A DNA stretch of 64,000 nt. It comes from Winogradskyella endarachnes (GTDB lineage: Bacteria; Bacteroidota; Bacteroidia; Flavobacteriales; Flavobacteriaceae). The DNA lies in the NCBI RefSeq assembly GCF_009741275.1, contig NZ_WOWS01000003.1, forward strand, positions 248,001 through 312,000, written 5' to 3'. The notes below the pieces were generated by a model, which saw nothing but the letters and a program-made list of their open reading frames with translations, was not told where the DNA came from and did not search any database. A program made the position numbers and the translations under genes. Shown one piece after another: positions 44,099-52,598 of the stretch. The number at the start of each line of letters is the position of its first letter. The first letter of the stretch is position 1.

Positions 44099-45232
44099 AT
44101 GAAAACAGTACAATTAATAAAACATAATAATGAAGATTGGACCTATTTAGGTGAAAATCAAAAATTAAATAACCCATTAGTGTTGGTTTTTGGTAACCGT
44201 TTTATGTTAGAAGATGCTAATATTTACAACGAAATAAAATCATTATTTCCAGATGGTCATATCGTTTTTGGATCGGCATGTGCAGAAATTTCATCAAGAA
44301 CTGTTAATGAAAATAGCATAACGATTACGGCTATGGAATTTGAAAAAAGTAGTTTTATAATTAAAACTAGTAATGTTTTAAATACAGATTTAGACAGTTA
44401 TAAAACAGGTTTAGATATAATAAATCAATTACCAGAAGAAAACTTAAAGTATGTATTTGTAGTATCAGAAGGGAGTTTTATCAACGGAAGCCAACTTACC
44501 AATGGTATGAGTTCAAAAAACAAAGACAATTTGCTAATAACAGGAGGCTTATGTGGCGATGATACACGTTTTGAAAAAACACTAGCATCTTACAATGAAA
44601 ACCCAAAAGAAGGTGAAATAGTAGCCATTGGTTTTTATGGAGATTCCTTAGAAATTTCGTTTTCAATACATGGAGGATGGACACCTTTTGGCCCAGAACG
44701 AATAGTAACAAAATCTAAAGGAAACATTCTTTATGAATTAGACAACCAGCCAGCCTTAGACTTATATAAAAAATATTTAGGAGATAAAGCAAAAGACCTT
44801 CCTGGAGCAGCATTATTGTACCCTTTAAACGTAAAATCTGTAGATGAAAAACAATCTATAGTAAGATCTATTTTAAATATAGATGAACAAGAAAATTCTG
44901 TAATTTTAGCAGGAGACATTAAAGAAAACTCTCAAGTACAACTCATGATGACCAATGTAGATAACATTGCAAATGCATCAGAGCGTGCAGCAAGACAAGC
45001 CTTAGAATATAGAGAACACAAACCAGAGGTTGCTATACTAGTAAGTTGTATAGGAAGAAAATTAGTTTTAGATCAACGTGTTGAAGAAGAAATAGATGAG
45101 GTTATAGAAATTTTAGGAGAAAATACAACAATAAGTGGTTTTTATTCTTACGGTGAAATAGCACCATTTCATGGAGAAATGTCATGTCAACTACACAACC
45201 AAACCATGACAATAACCCTAATTAGTGAATAA
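44099..45232 (+). CDS. FIST-domain sensor protein (NosP-like family)
   Basis: A 377-residue protein with both FIST N-terminal (about residues 25-220, including IVFGSACAEISS and GGLCGDDTRFE) and FIST C-terminal (about 225-370, GNILYELDNQPALDLYKKYL, SGFYSYGEIAPFHG) domains. Proteins of this family called NosP bind heme and NO in Gram-negatives, while others probably sense small ligands. Whether this one carries heme cannot be told by eye. It is encoded next to a kinase whose PAS domains are absent (45232), which suggests it is that kinase's input module. Confidence 0.88.
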   Translation: MKTVQLIKHNNEDWTYLGENQKLNNPLVLVFGNRFMLEDANIYNEIKSLFPDGHIVFGSACAEISSRTVNENSITITAMEFEKSSFIIKTSNVLNTDLDSYKTGLDIINQLPEENLKYVFVVSEGSFINGSQLTNGMSSKNKDNLLITGGLCGDDTRFEKTLASYNENPKEGEIVAIGFYGDSLEISFSIHGGWTPFGPERIVTKSKGNILYELDNQPALDLYKKYLGDKAKDLPGAALLYPLNVKSVDEKQSIVRSILNIDEQENSVILAGDIKENSQVQLMMTNVDNIANASERAARQALEYREHKPEVAILVSCIGRKLVLDQRVEEEIDEVIEILGENTTISGFYSYGEIAPFHGEMSCQLHNQTMTITLISE

Positions 45233-46296
45233 TGAATTCTTTACTTAAACGGCAAATACGTAAATATTTAAGTGAAGAACTAAAAACTGACAAAAATTTA
45301 GAAACTTTTCTCAAAGCTGTTGATCGTTCCTACAATAATTTCGATGAACAATCCGCTATGATTCAAAGAGCTATGTCAATTAGCTCTGAGGAACTATATG
45401 CCGCAAATACAAGATTACAAAAAGAAGCAAAAGAACAAAAAGAGCTAATAGAGAAACTTAGAGATGTAATTAACACACTAAAGTTTTATAATTTAAAAGA
45501 AGAAGAAAAAGCAGATGCAGTTGCCTTAAAAAGTACAGATTTAGTAGATTTCATAGATAATCAAACCAAAGAGATTATTGAAATGAATAAACAAAAAGAA
45601 AAACTTTTAAATGAATTGGCTTATCAAAACCAAGAGCTTAGCGATTACGCACATATGGTTTCTCACGATCTAAAATCTCCACTGCGTAGTATAGACACAT
45701 TAACCACTTGGTTAAAGGAAGATTACAATAATGCCTTTGATACTAATGGAAATAAAACACTAGATTTAATAAGGACTAATGTAGGTAAAATGGAAGCCTT
45801 AATTAATGGAATCTTAGAATACTCAACCATAGGCAAAAACCAATTAGAAATATACGATGTAGACTTAAATAATCTTATCAATAATATCCTAAACATAATA
45901 GAAACACCTCAACACATTAGTATTAAAAAGTCTAAATTACCAATTGTTAAAGGTGACAAATATAGATTACAACAACTTTTTCAAAATCTTATAGTAAATG
46001 CAATCACCTATAACGATAAAGAAAAAGGACTTATAGAAATTTCAGTAAAAGATAAAGCTAAATTTTGGGAATTTGCCATAAAAGATAATGGTAAAGGAAT
46101 CGATAAAGTTTATTTTGAAAAAATATTTAAAACGTTCGAAAAATTAGAACACAATATTGAATCAACAGGTATTGGCCTCTCAATAGTAAAGAAAATTGTA
46201 GATTTATACGGCGGAAAAATTTGGTTAACCTCAAAATTGCACCAAGGCACCACATTCTTCTTTACCTTAAAAAAACAACCCAATGGAACAACCTAA
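45232..46296 (+). CDS. Soluble histidine kinase (putative FIST partner)
   Basis: A 354-residue kinase without membrane or PAS domains. A long N-terminal coiled coil (residues 1-130) replaces a sensor domain, followed by HisKA with His145 in YAHMVSHDLKSPLRS and an HATPase with NLIVNAITYN and GIGLSIVKKIVDLYGG. The catalytic part is strongly similar to that of 42504-44096, so the two kinases are recent relatives. The lack of a sensor domain fits control by the FIST protein encoded just upstream, overlapping by one base. It overlaps the Hpt gene by 14 bp. Confidence 0.9.
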   Translation: MNSLLKRQIRKYLSEELKTDKNLETFLKAVDRSYNNFDEQSAMIQRAMSISSEELYAANTRLQKEAKEQKELIEKLRDVINTLKFYNLKEEEKADAVALKSTDLVDFIDNQTKEIIEMNKQKEKLLNELAYQNQELSDYAHMVSHDLKSPLRSIDTLTTWLKEDYNNAFDTNGNKTLDLIRTNVGKMEALINGILEYSTIGKNQLEIYDVDLNNLINNILNIIETPQHISIKKSKLPIVKGDKYRLQQLFQNLIVNAITYNDKEKGLIEISVKDKAKFWEFAIKDNGKGIDKVYFEKIFKTFEKLEHNIESTGIGLSIVKKIVDLYGGKIWLTSKLHQGTTFFFTLKKQPNGTT

Positions 46297-46600
46297 TCTT
46301 TCTTACATTCACAGTATGTCTGGTGGAGATAAAGCCTTTGAGCAAAAGTTAATCACCATAATTAAAAAAGAATTTCCAGAAGAGAAATCCATCTATTTTA
46401 CTAATATTGAAGCTAAAAATTATACACTTACTGCAGAGAACGTTCATAAACTTAAACATAAAATTAGTATTTTAGGCCTCGTAAAAAGTTATGATGTAGC
46501 GGTAGATTATGAAAATAATCTTATAGACGGTAATACTGAGGGGAGAATTGAGTTTGAAGCTATTCTTCAAATCATGACAGAATTTTTAGAGACTATATAA
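46283..46600 (+). CDS. Histidine phosphotransfer (Hpt) protein
   Basis: A 105-residue all-helical protein. The Hpt signature His55 lies in NVHKLKHKISILGL. It would take phosphate from the CheY-like receiver or the kinases and pass it to the LytTR regulator. It overlaps the kinase gene and precedes lytTR by 7 bp. Its presence with a single-domain receiver implies a multistep phosphorelay with two kinase inputs. Confidence 0.88.
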   Translation: MEQPNLSYIHSMSGGDKAFEQKLITIIKKEFPEEKSIYFTNIEAKNYTLTAENVHKLKHKISILGLVKSYDVAVDYENNLIDGNTEGRIEFEAILQIMTEFLETI

Positions 46601-46607
46601 GATTTTT

Positions 46608-47327
46608 ATGAATTGTATTATAATTGATGATGAGGCAACAGCTAGGGCTATTATAGGCCAGTTATGTTCAACAGTACCAAGTATAAATGTATTAGAGGAA
46701 TTTCCAAACGCACTCCAAGCCATAAAATATTTAAATCATAACGAGGTAGATTTAATATTTCTAGATATTCACATGCCAGATTTTACAGGCTTCGATTTTA
46801 TTGACACTATTAAAAATCCACCAAAAATAGTCCTTACAACATCTGATCCTAATTTTGCAATTCAAGCATTTGGGTACGACTGTATTGTAGATTATTTAGT
46901 AAAACCAATTACACCAGAACGTTTTAAAAAAGCTATAGATAAAGCAGAGGCAATTAAGTCAACTAAAACAGTGTCAACAGACAGTAAATCATCAGGGCAG
47001 GTAGAAACATCCTCTGGTAACGATTTGTATGTAAATATAGACCGACGTTTAATAAAAATTGATATACCAAGTATTTACTTGGTAGAAGCAAAAGGCGATT
47101 ATATACAAGTAAAAACCGAAGATAAAAATTATACAGTGCATTCAACACTAAAAAAGATTGAAGAAAAACTTCCAAAAGATTTATTCTTAAAAATTCACCG
47201 TTCTTATATTATTAATGTTGATAAAATTATTGATATAGAAGATAATAGTGTACTTATTAAAAAAGATGTAATTCCGGTAAGTCGCTCTAACCGACCAGAA
47301 TTAATGAAACGTCTTAATTTACTGTAA
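46608..47327 (+). CDS. LytTR-family response regulator
   Basis: A 239-residue regulator. The receiver has the acidic pair IIDDEA, phospho-acceptor Asp53 in IFLDIHMPD, and Lys in YLVKPITPE. A Ser/Thr-rich linker leads to a LytTR DNA-binding domain (about residues 140-239, with LIKIDIPSIYLVEAKGDYIQV and FLKIHRSYIIN, then the usual VPVSR-type ending IPVSRSNRPELMKRL). LytTR proteins bind paired direct repeats of about 9 bp. Repeats of the right kind occur at seven promoters nearby, including that of this operon. It is the last gene of the operon and its output. Confidence 0.93.
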   Translation: MNCIIIDDEATARAIIGQLCSTVPSINVLEEFPNALQAIKYLNHNEVDLIFLDIHMPDFTGFDFIDTIKNPPKIVLTTSDPNFAIQAFGYDCIVDYLVKPITPERFKKAIDKAEAIKSTKTVSTDSKSSGQVETSSGNDLYVNIDRRLIKIDIPSIYLVEAKGDYIQVKTEDKNYTVHSTLKKIEEKLPKDLFLKIHRSYIINVDKIIDIEDNSVLIKKDVIPVSRSNRPELMKRLNLL

Positions 47328-47412
47328 GTTACAGTTTAATAAAATTAATAAACTCCTTTGTATACAGCTTATACAGGTGTTTTTTATAAAAATTATTAAT
47401 GTAAGTGAATTC

Positions 47413-47501
47413 TATTCGTCTATATTTAATCGTATTTCATCTTGCTATAAGTATCATTCAACGAAATAATATTCAATCACTTTATAATACATGTATCTTT
47501 G
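47413..47501 (+). promoter_or_regulatory. LytTR-type promoter, site B (small RNA promoter)
   Basis: TATTCGTCTATA at 47413 and TATTTCATC at 47433 are 20 bp apart, with -7 box TATCTTTG at 47494-47501, 61 bp from the second half-site. It lies just downstream of lytTR and faces the predicted small RNA. Confidence 0.65.
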
Positions 47502-47505
47502 CTGT

Positions 47506-47578
47506 ATAATCATCTGATTAATGGTTATTGATTTATGTTAAATTTAAGGTAGTAAGTTCGCTTGCTACCTTTTTTTTT
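47506..47578 (+). ncRNA. Predicted ~72-nt small RNA with UUCG-capped terminator
   Basis: From the expected start about 5 nt after the -7 box to the end of the T-run. No plausible protein: the only ATG frame encodes six residues. The 3' end is a textbook terminator: AAGGTAGTAAG-TTCG-CTTGCTACCTT (47546-47571), an 11-bp stem with one G-U pair and a UUCG tetraloop, then T7-9. The 5' ~35 nt are unstructured and A/T-rich, as in base-pairing small RNAs. Placement under a LytTR-type site suggests it is the RNA arm of the regulon. Confidence 0.6.
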
Positions 47579-47598
47579 GCGCCTGTTTTATCTTAATC

Positions 47599-47688
47599 CG
47601 TTTGTGTCTATATAATTGCCATTGGTCTATAGACTCCTTTGTATTAATCGAATAACTTAAAAACCAGTGTCTAAACCTCATAATTTTG
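47599..47688 (+). promoter_or_regulatory. LytTR-type promoter, site C
   Basis: CGTTTGT at 47599 (extended TCCGTTTGT matches the published-style LytTR consensus closely) and CATTGGTCTATA at 47620, 21 bp apart. The -7 box TAATTTTG is at 47681-47688, 61 bp after the second half. Serves the CAP-domain lipoprotein. Confidence 0.75.
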
Positions 47689-47709
47689 TCATGAATAAAA
47701 AAATCCCTC

Positions 47710-48207
47710 ATGAAAAAATTATCCCTTATTTTAATAATTATGATTTCTAGTCTTTTAATATTTTCTTGTTCAGTAGAAGATGAAAATTTAATTCTAGATA
47801 GCTATAATACAGAATCAATTATGGTAGAATACAAAACCATAGATTTTGAAATATTAGACTTAATTAATATGTATAGAACCACCATTAACTTAGAACCATT
47901 AACATTGCTTAATGAAGCCACTAGAGAATCTATTGTACATAACCAATACATGATTAATGAAGGAACAGTAAGTCATGATTTCTTTTATGTAAGATTTCAA
48001 AATTTAGTTGAAGCGGTAGAGGCTAAAAAAGTGTTAGAGAATGTCGGTTATGGATTTTGTAATGCAGAATCGGTTGTTAATGCTTGGTTAAATAGCGATG
48101 GTCACCGAGCAAACATAGAAAACCCAAATATAACAGAAATTGGTATTTCATCTTCTCAAGATACACATGGAAAATACTATTTCACAAACATTTTTGTAAA
48201 ACTATAG
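47710..48207 (+). CDS. CAP-domain (SCP/PR1-like) lipoprotein
   Basis: A 165-residue lipoprotein (lipobox LIFSC) carrying a bacterial CAP domain: ILDLINMYRTTINLEPL near residue 51, SHDFF near residue 97, NVGYGF near residue 115 and WLNSDGHRANI near residue 130. Bacterial CAP domains (YkwD type) are found in secreted proteins, some linked to matrix or sporulation; enzymatic activity is uncertain. It is the first protein gene after the LytTR operon and has a LytTR-type promoter. Confidence 0.88.
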   Translation: MKKLSLILIIMISSLLIFSCSVEDENLILDSYNTESIMVEYKTIDFEILDLINMYRTTINLEPLTLLNEATRESIVHNQYMINEGTVSHDFFYVRFQNLVEAVEAKKVLENVGYGFCNAESVVNAWLNSDGHRANIENPNITEIGISSSQDTHGKYYFTNIFVKL

Positions 48208-48296
48208 AATGCTATAAAATTCCGTTTATAATCATTTAAATATTATCGTCTTAAAATAGAATAATGCATAACCCTAAATTAATGCCTGTAGTAATG

Positions 48297-48328
48297 AAAG
48301 GTAAGAGAAAAATCTCTTACCTTTTTTT
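48297..48328 (+). terminator. Rho-independent terminator
   Basis: AAAGGTAAGAG, loop AAAAAT, CTCTTACCTTT (48297-48324) and a T-run end the CAP-domain gene transcript. Confidence 0.85.
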
Positions 48329-48359
48329 GTGTTTAAAAAAAAATCTTACAGTTAAAAAC

Positions 48360-48449
48360 CGTTTGACGATACTTAGGCGTCATTGAAGGGCTTTTTTTGT
48401 AGGTTTTGACGAAAAATTATTCTTAACGCTTGATAATCAGATATATTTG
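48360..48449 (+). promoter_or_regulatory. LytTR-type promoter, site D
   Basis: CGTTTGACGATA at 48360 and CATTGAA at 48381, 21 bp apart; -7 box TATATTTG at 48442-48449, 61 bp downstream of the second half. The box decides the start of the next gene: an upstream TTG at 48430 lies before the promoter, so translation must begin at ATG 48475. Confidence 0.75.
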
Positions 48450-48474
48450 TTCCGTAATCAAATTTAATGTAGAT

Positions 48475-51075
48475 ATGAACCAAATTACCCAAATCAAAAA
48501 ACACATCTTAATTATGTTATTGGCATTTTTAAGTATTGGAGCACAAGCTCAAAATGATCCATTTAATTGCGATTATAACGCTTATTTATTTCAGTATAAT
48601 GACGTTTATGCAATTGATTTAGCTTCAGGAAATTCTTACCAAGTAGCTGCTGATGTTACTCCAGGTAGTATTAATGCGGCAGCATACAATCCTGCTGATG
48701 GATATATTTGGGGATCTTTAAGCACGCCTGCAAAAACTATTGTAAGAATAGGAAATGATTTTGCAACAACAACTTATTACATAGATGAATTACCTGATAG
48801 CAATCGCTATGTTGGTGATGTAAGTTCAACTGGTATTTATTATTTAAAAGGTGGAGGAACAACTTATTATAAAGTAGACTTAAACCCTGAATCTGAAAAT
48901 TATACACAATTTCAGGCAACAGGTACTTTATCTCAAAACATCAATATACATGATTGGGCTTTTAATGCTGTAGATGGGCAAATTTATGCCGTAGCTAAGA
49001 GTTCAAATATTTTATATCGTATTAACCCAGATAATGGGCAAACAACAGCATTGGGTGAAGTACCAATTTTATCTGGATTAAACTATACTTATGGCGCTGT
49101 TTACTTTGATAATGAAGGACGTTTCTACATTTCTGCAAACCAAACAGGTACTATTTATGTAATTCAATCTGTACAGACTATTACAACAGCAGCAGATATT
49201 GATTCTAACTTATTTGCTTTTGGGCCATCAAGTGCAAGTAACGATGGTGCTCGTTGCCCAACAGCTCCTGTTTTACAAGAAATTTGTGATAATGGTATTG
49301 ATGATGATGGCGATGGATTAATAGATTGTGAAGATCCTTCATGTTCAGGTTTTGGCATGTGCGAGGTGATTGTTGCACCAACATCGAGCTCTAATAATGG
49401 TGGTTTAGAAAGTAATAATAGATTGTCAGAACAAATAAATGCTCGTAATTTTAAAAGAGCAAAAACAGGATATAAATTTGATGTCTCTACTGCACCAAGA
49501 GCATTAAGAACAGCAAGTTATGGTAGTAAATCTGCTAATTCAGGATTTACATTACAAGATTTTATTCCTTTAACAACTATTAACGAAGATGAAGCTGTAG
49601 AAGCATCGCCTTCAGATTTAATTGGTATTACAAACGCTACAGAAATTTATGCGGTAGATTACTTAAAAAATAGTAGTCCTGTAGCGTCAGTATTAGCCTT
49701 AAAAACGGATAATGGCGTTTATGAACATACTAAATATATTTGCGATCGTTTATTAGGTGGAGAATTAGTTAATGTCTCTACAATAGATATTAATGATCAG
49801 TCTTTTATTAAAGCGATTATTAAAAATGAAGACGGCACATTTGAGTTTGTCTTAAGCTTATCGGCAAAAGTGGTAAATAATGATGCTAATTTTGCTATAG
49901 AAAGCCATTGGAATTTAGATCAGTACGAACAGAATGTTACGTTTTACAATTTTCAAATTTGGTCTAATTCTATTGATGATTTATACTTACTTGGTGAAGA
50001 GGTTTTAAATTTATTAAATATTGAAAAACCAATTTCAACATACAGTCTATCTACACCACCAACAGTATTTGTAAAAAGTGGAGGCTATTCAGATGGAGGG
50101 TTAGATTTACAAATTGTAAACACCAACGGTACTCAAAGTGTTGTATTTGATGCAGGTTATAGAACAACAGAAACAGAACCTTTTCAAAACTTAAACTCTA
50201 CTATTAATTTAAATGGTAATTATATTACAAATATTAGAGTAGAAACAGGAAATCTTTTTGATATTGGTTTTAGAATTGGTGATGGTATTGCAACTCCAGA
50301 TGATTTATTTATGTCAGACGGTCCTTGGGGAATTGATGATTCTCAATCTGGTACTAATGTAAGTTTATACGAAGTAGCCACCAATACTAACACTTTTGAA
50401 GCTACAGATTTTCCAATAGAAAGAAATGTTACTTTAAATGCAACAACAGATTCTTACGTTGCCGCTTATAGAGCTTTAACGCCTAGATTTCAAGCCGTAG
50501 ATGTTTCAGATTATGACATGTTTAAATTTAGTGCTCAAGGTACTGGTGATTTAGAAATCACTTTTGTAAAAGAAAGCATAAGTAATTGGGAACAGCAGTT
50601 TAAGACTACTGTAGCATTAACAAGTGTATTACAAGAGTTTTCTATCGCTATTGAAGATTTAGAAAACAATACCTTAGATATACCAGAATTAAATGATGTA
50701 GTTACAATTGTATTTACAATGGTAGCTGAAAACGGAACTATGACAACTAAGAATTTCAATTTAAGTCAATTACGTTTTTCTCAAGATGGAGCATTATCGG
50801 TTGATGATTATAACTCAGATTTAGGTACCTTAACAGTATATCCTAATCCAATGCATACAACAGCAACAATTAATTTTACCACAGTACAAAATGAAACTGT
50901 ACAATTTGTAATGTATGATCAGTTAGGTAAACTGGTTTATTCTAAAACTTATGATGCCGTTGCTGGTTTAAATAATATTAATGTAAGTAAAGAAAATTTA
51001 AGTTCTGGCTTATATTTTTGTAAAATCGTAAGTAGTCAGACTAATTTTAGTCCTCTAAAATTAATTATTAAGTAA
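48475..51075 (+). CDS. Large type IX-secreted surface protein
   Basis: 866 residues from ATG 48475 (the promoter position excludes the upstream TTG). A signal peptide ends at SIGAQA. The N-terminal ~270 residues form a beta-propeller-like DUF6923 domain (NAAAYNPADGYIWGSL). A calcium-type Asp-rich segment CDNGIDDDGDGLIDCEDPSC (20 residues) follows, then a central region of unknown fold and a sugar-binding-like domain. The last ~75 residues are a type A sorting domain (YPNPMHTTATINF, then GLYFCKIVSS). It is probably displayed on or released from the cell surface. Confidence 0.85.
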   Translation: MNQITQIKKHILIMLLAFLSIGAQAQNDPFNCDYNAYLFQYNDVYAIDLASGNSYQVAADVTPGSINAAAYNPADGYIWGSLSTPAKTIVRIGNDFATTTYYIDELPDSNRYVGDVSSTGIYYLKGGGTTYYKVDLNPESENYTQFQATGTLSQNINIHDWAFNAVDGQIYAVAKSSNILYRINPDNGQTTALGEVPILSGLNYTYGAVYFDNEGRFYISANQTGTIYVIQSVQTITTAADIDSNLFAFGPSSASNDGARCPTAPVLQEICDNGIDDDGDGLIDCEDPSCSGFGMCEVIVAPTSSSNNGGLESNNRLSEQINARNFKRAKTGYKFDVSTAPRALRTASYGSKSANSGFTLQDFIPLTTINEDEAVEASPSDLIGITNATEIYAVDYLKNSSPVASVLALKTDNGVYEHTKYICDRLLGGELVNVSTIDINDQSFIKAIIKNEDGTFEFVLSLSAKVVNNDANFAIESHWNLDQYEQNVTFYNFQIWSNSIDDLYLLGEEVLNLLNIEKPISTYSLSTPPTVFVKSGGYSDGGLDLQIVNTNGTQSVVFDAGYRTTETEPFQNLNSTINLNGNYITNIRVETGNLFDIGFRIGDGIATPDDLFMSDGPWGIDDSQSGTNVSLYEVATNTNTFEATDFPIERNVTLNATTDSYVAAYRALTPRFQAVDVSDYDMFKFSAQGTGDLEITFVKESISNWEQQFKTTVALTSVLQEFSIAIEDLENNTLDIPELNDVVTIVFTMVAENGTMTTKNFNLSQLRFSQDGALSVDDYNSDLGTLTVYPNPMHTTATINFTTVQNETVQFVMYDQLGKLVYSKTYDAVAGLNNINVSKENLSSGLYFCKIVSSQTNFSPLKLIIK

Positions 51076-51099
51076 ACTCATAATCTATACCTTATAGTA

Positions 51100-51137
51100 A
51101 AAAGGCAAAAGCGAGAGCTTTTGCCTTTTCTTTTTTT
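51100..51137 (+). terminator. Rho-independent terminator
   Basis: AAAAGGCAAAAGC-GAGA-GCTTTTGCCTTTT, a perfect 13-bp stem with a GAGA tetraloop and T-run, ends the surface-protein transcript. Confidence 0.9.
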
Positions 51138-51221
51138 AACATTTAATTCTAATAATTCAATTAAACCTTACATAATTTGTTAAGTCTAAAAGCTTATTAA
51201 CTAAACCATACTAAAATTTCA

Positions 51222-51755
51222 ATGCCAATTCAGAAAATAGTGCAAATACTGTTTTTAGTTTTATTAGTAGCATCTTGCTTAAGTTGTAATAATACAAAAG
51301 AGAAGTCTATAGCAACTGAAAACAGTAATGTTAATGATGTTATAGAAGTATATGATTTTAATAGTTTAGAACCTCGCTTATATACGGATTCTAATAAAAC
51401 ATATTTGGTTAACTTTTGGGCAATGTGGTGTGCGCCATGTGTAAAAGAATTACCGTATATAGAGGCTTTGGCTAAAAAATATCCTGAAGTAGAAGTACTT
51501 TTGGTTAGTATGGATTTTCCTGAGGATATAGATGTTAAGTTAAAGCCATTTTTAAGAGATGAAAAAATAACCTCTGAAGTGGTTATTTTAGATGATCCAG
51601 ATTCAAATACCTGGATCGATAAAATAGATTCTAATTGGTCTGGTGCTATTCCGTTTACAATAATATACAATAAGGAGAAACGTTTGTTTTATGAACGCTC
51701 ATTTGAGAATTTAGAAGATTTAGAAACCGAATTAAATAGAACTTTTAAAAAATAA
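51222..51755 (+). CDS. TlpA-like thioredoxin lipoprotein
   Basis: A 177-residue lipoprotein (lipobox LVASC, Cys about residue 18) with a thioredoxin fold. The active site is NFWAMWCAPCVKELP (CAPC, about residues 72-75), and a cis-Pro-type GAIPFTIIY comes near residue 142. TlpA/ResA-type proteins keep periplasmic thiols reduced, for example for cytochrome c maturation. It is the first of two redoxin genes, with 7 bp between. Confidence 0.85.
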   Translation: MPIQKIVQILFLVLLVASCLSCNNTKEKSIATENSNVNDVIEVYDFNSLEPRLYTDSNKTYLVNFWAMWCAPCVKELPYIEALAKKYPEVEVLLVSMDFPEDIDVKLKPFLRDEKITSEVVILDDPDSNTWIDKIDSNWSGAIPFTIIYNKEKRLFYERSFENLEDLETELNRTFKK

Positions 51756-51762
51756 ATTTTAT

Positions 51763-52527
51763 ATGAAAAAAATAAGTGTAGCATTATCTATAATTGCCTT
51801 GTCTGCTGTAGTACTTGTATCTTGTAAAGAAAAAGGAAGCGATAAAGAAACAACATTAGAACCAGATCGTCATGCGCCTAGACCAGAAGCAAAGCATCAT
51901 AAAGGTGATCGTAAAGGACCACCTCCAGGAGGAGATAGAAAAGGACCACCGAGAGGAGGAAGCCCAGAGCAAACCAAAACATTAGAAGAAATTGGTGGTT
52001 ATAAAATAGGAGATGTTGCTACAGATTTTAATTTAAAAAATGTTGATGGTTCTATGGTGTCTTTAGCGAGTATAGAAAATGCTAAAGGTTACATAGTTAC
52101 CTTTACCTGTAATGAATGCCCTTTTGCTAAATTATATGAAGACCGTTTAATTGAATTGCACAATACCTATGCTCCACAAGGCTATCCTGTAATTGCTATA
52201 AATCCAAATAGTCCAGAAAACGAAAAAGAAGGGTATGCCGCAATGCAAACTAGAGCAGAGGAGAAAGGATTTCCATTTGCATATTTAGTAGATGAAGGTC
52301 AGAAGATTTATCCTCAATATGGTGCTGTAAGAACACCTCATGTATTTTTATTAGATCACGAACGTAAAGTACAATATATAGGTGCTATTGATGATAATTC
52401 TAAGTCGCCTGAAGATGTAAAAGTAAAGTATGTTGAAGATGCTATAAAAGCATTAGAGGCTGGCGAAAAACCAACCATTAATTTAACAAAAGCTATCGGT
52501 TGCCCAATAAAAGCAAGCAGAGCTTAA
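51763..52527 (+). CDS. AhpC/TSA-type redoxin lipoprotein
   Basis: A 254-residue exported protein with a lipoprotein signal (LVSC). A Gly/Pro/Lys-rich linker of about 55 residues follows (KGPPPGGDRKGPPRGG). The peroxiredoxin-like thioredoxin domain has FTCNECPFAKLYEDRLIEL (a C-x-x-C-P site) and the cis-Pro PHVFLLD. It probably reduces or senses peroxides or thiols in the periplasm together with the TlpA-like partner. Confidence 0.82.
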   Translation: MKKISVALSIIALSAVVLVSCKEKGSDKETTLEPDRHAPRPEAKHHKGDRKGPPPGGDRKGPPRGGSPEQTKTLEEIGGYKIGDVATDFNLKNVDGSMVSLASIENAKGYIVTFTCNECPFAKLYEDRLIELHNTYAPQGYPVIAINPNSPENEKEGYAAMQTRAEEKGFPFAYLVDEGQKIYPQYGAVRTPHVFLLDHERKVQYIGAIDDNSKSPEDVKVKYVEDAIKALEAGEKPTINLTKAIGCPIKASRA

Positions 52528-52552
52528 ATAATAGAATAGTTTTAGTAAAAAA

Positions 52553-52581
52553 AAACACAAGTTGATGCTTGTGTTTTTTTG
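52553..52581. terminator. Bidirectional rho-independent terminator
   Basis: AAACACAAG-TTGATG-CTTGTGTTT with an A-run on the left and a T-run on the right. It lies between the convergent redoxin and TPR/YaiO genes and serves both. Confidence 0.88.
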
Positions 52582-52598
52582 TTTTTATGTATTAAGGT

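Noticed and set aside
48430..48474. Upstream TTG start of the surface protein
   Set aside because: It lies before the predicted -7 box, and the signal peptide begins properly at ATG 48475.
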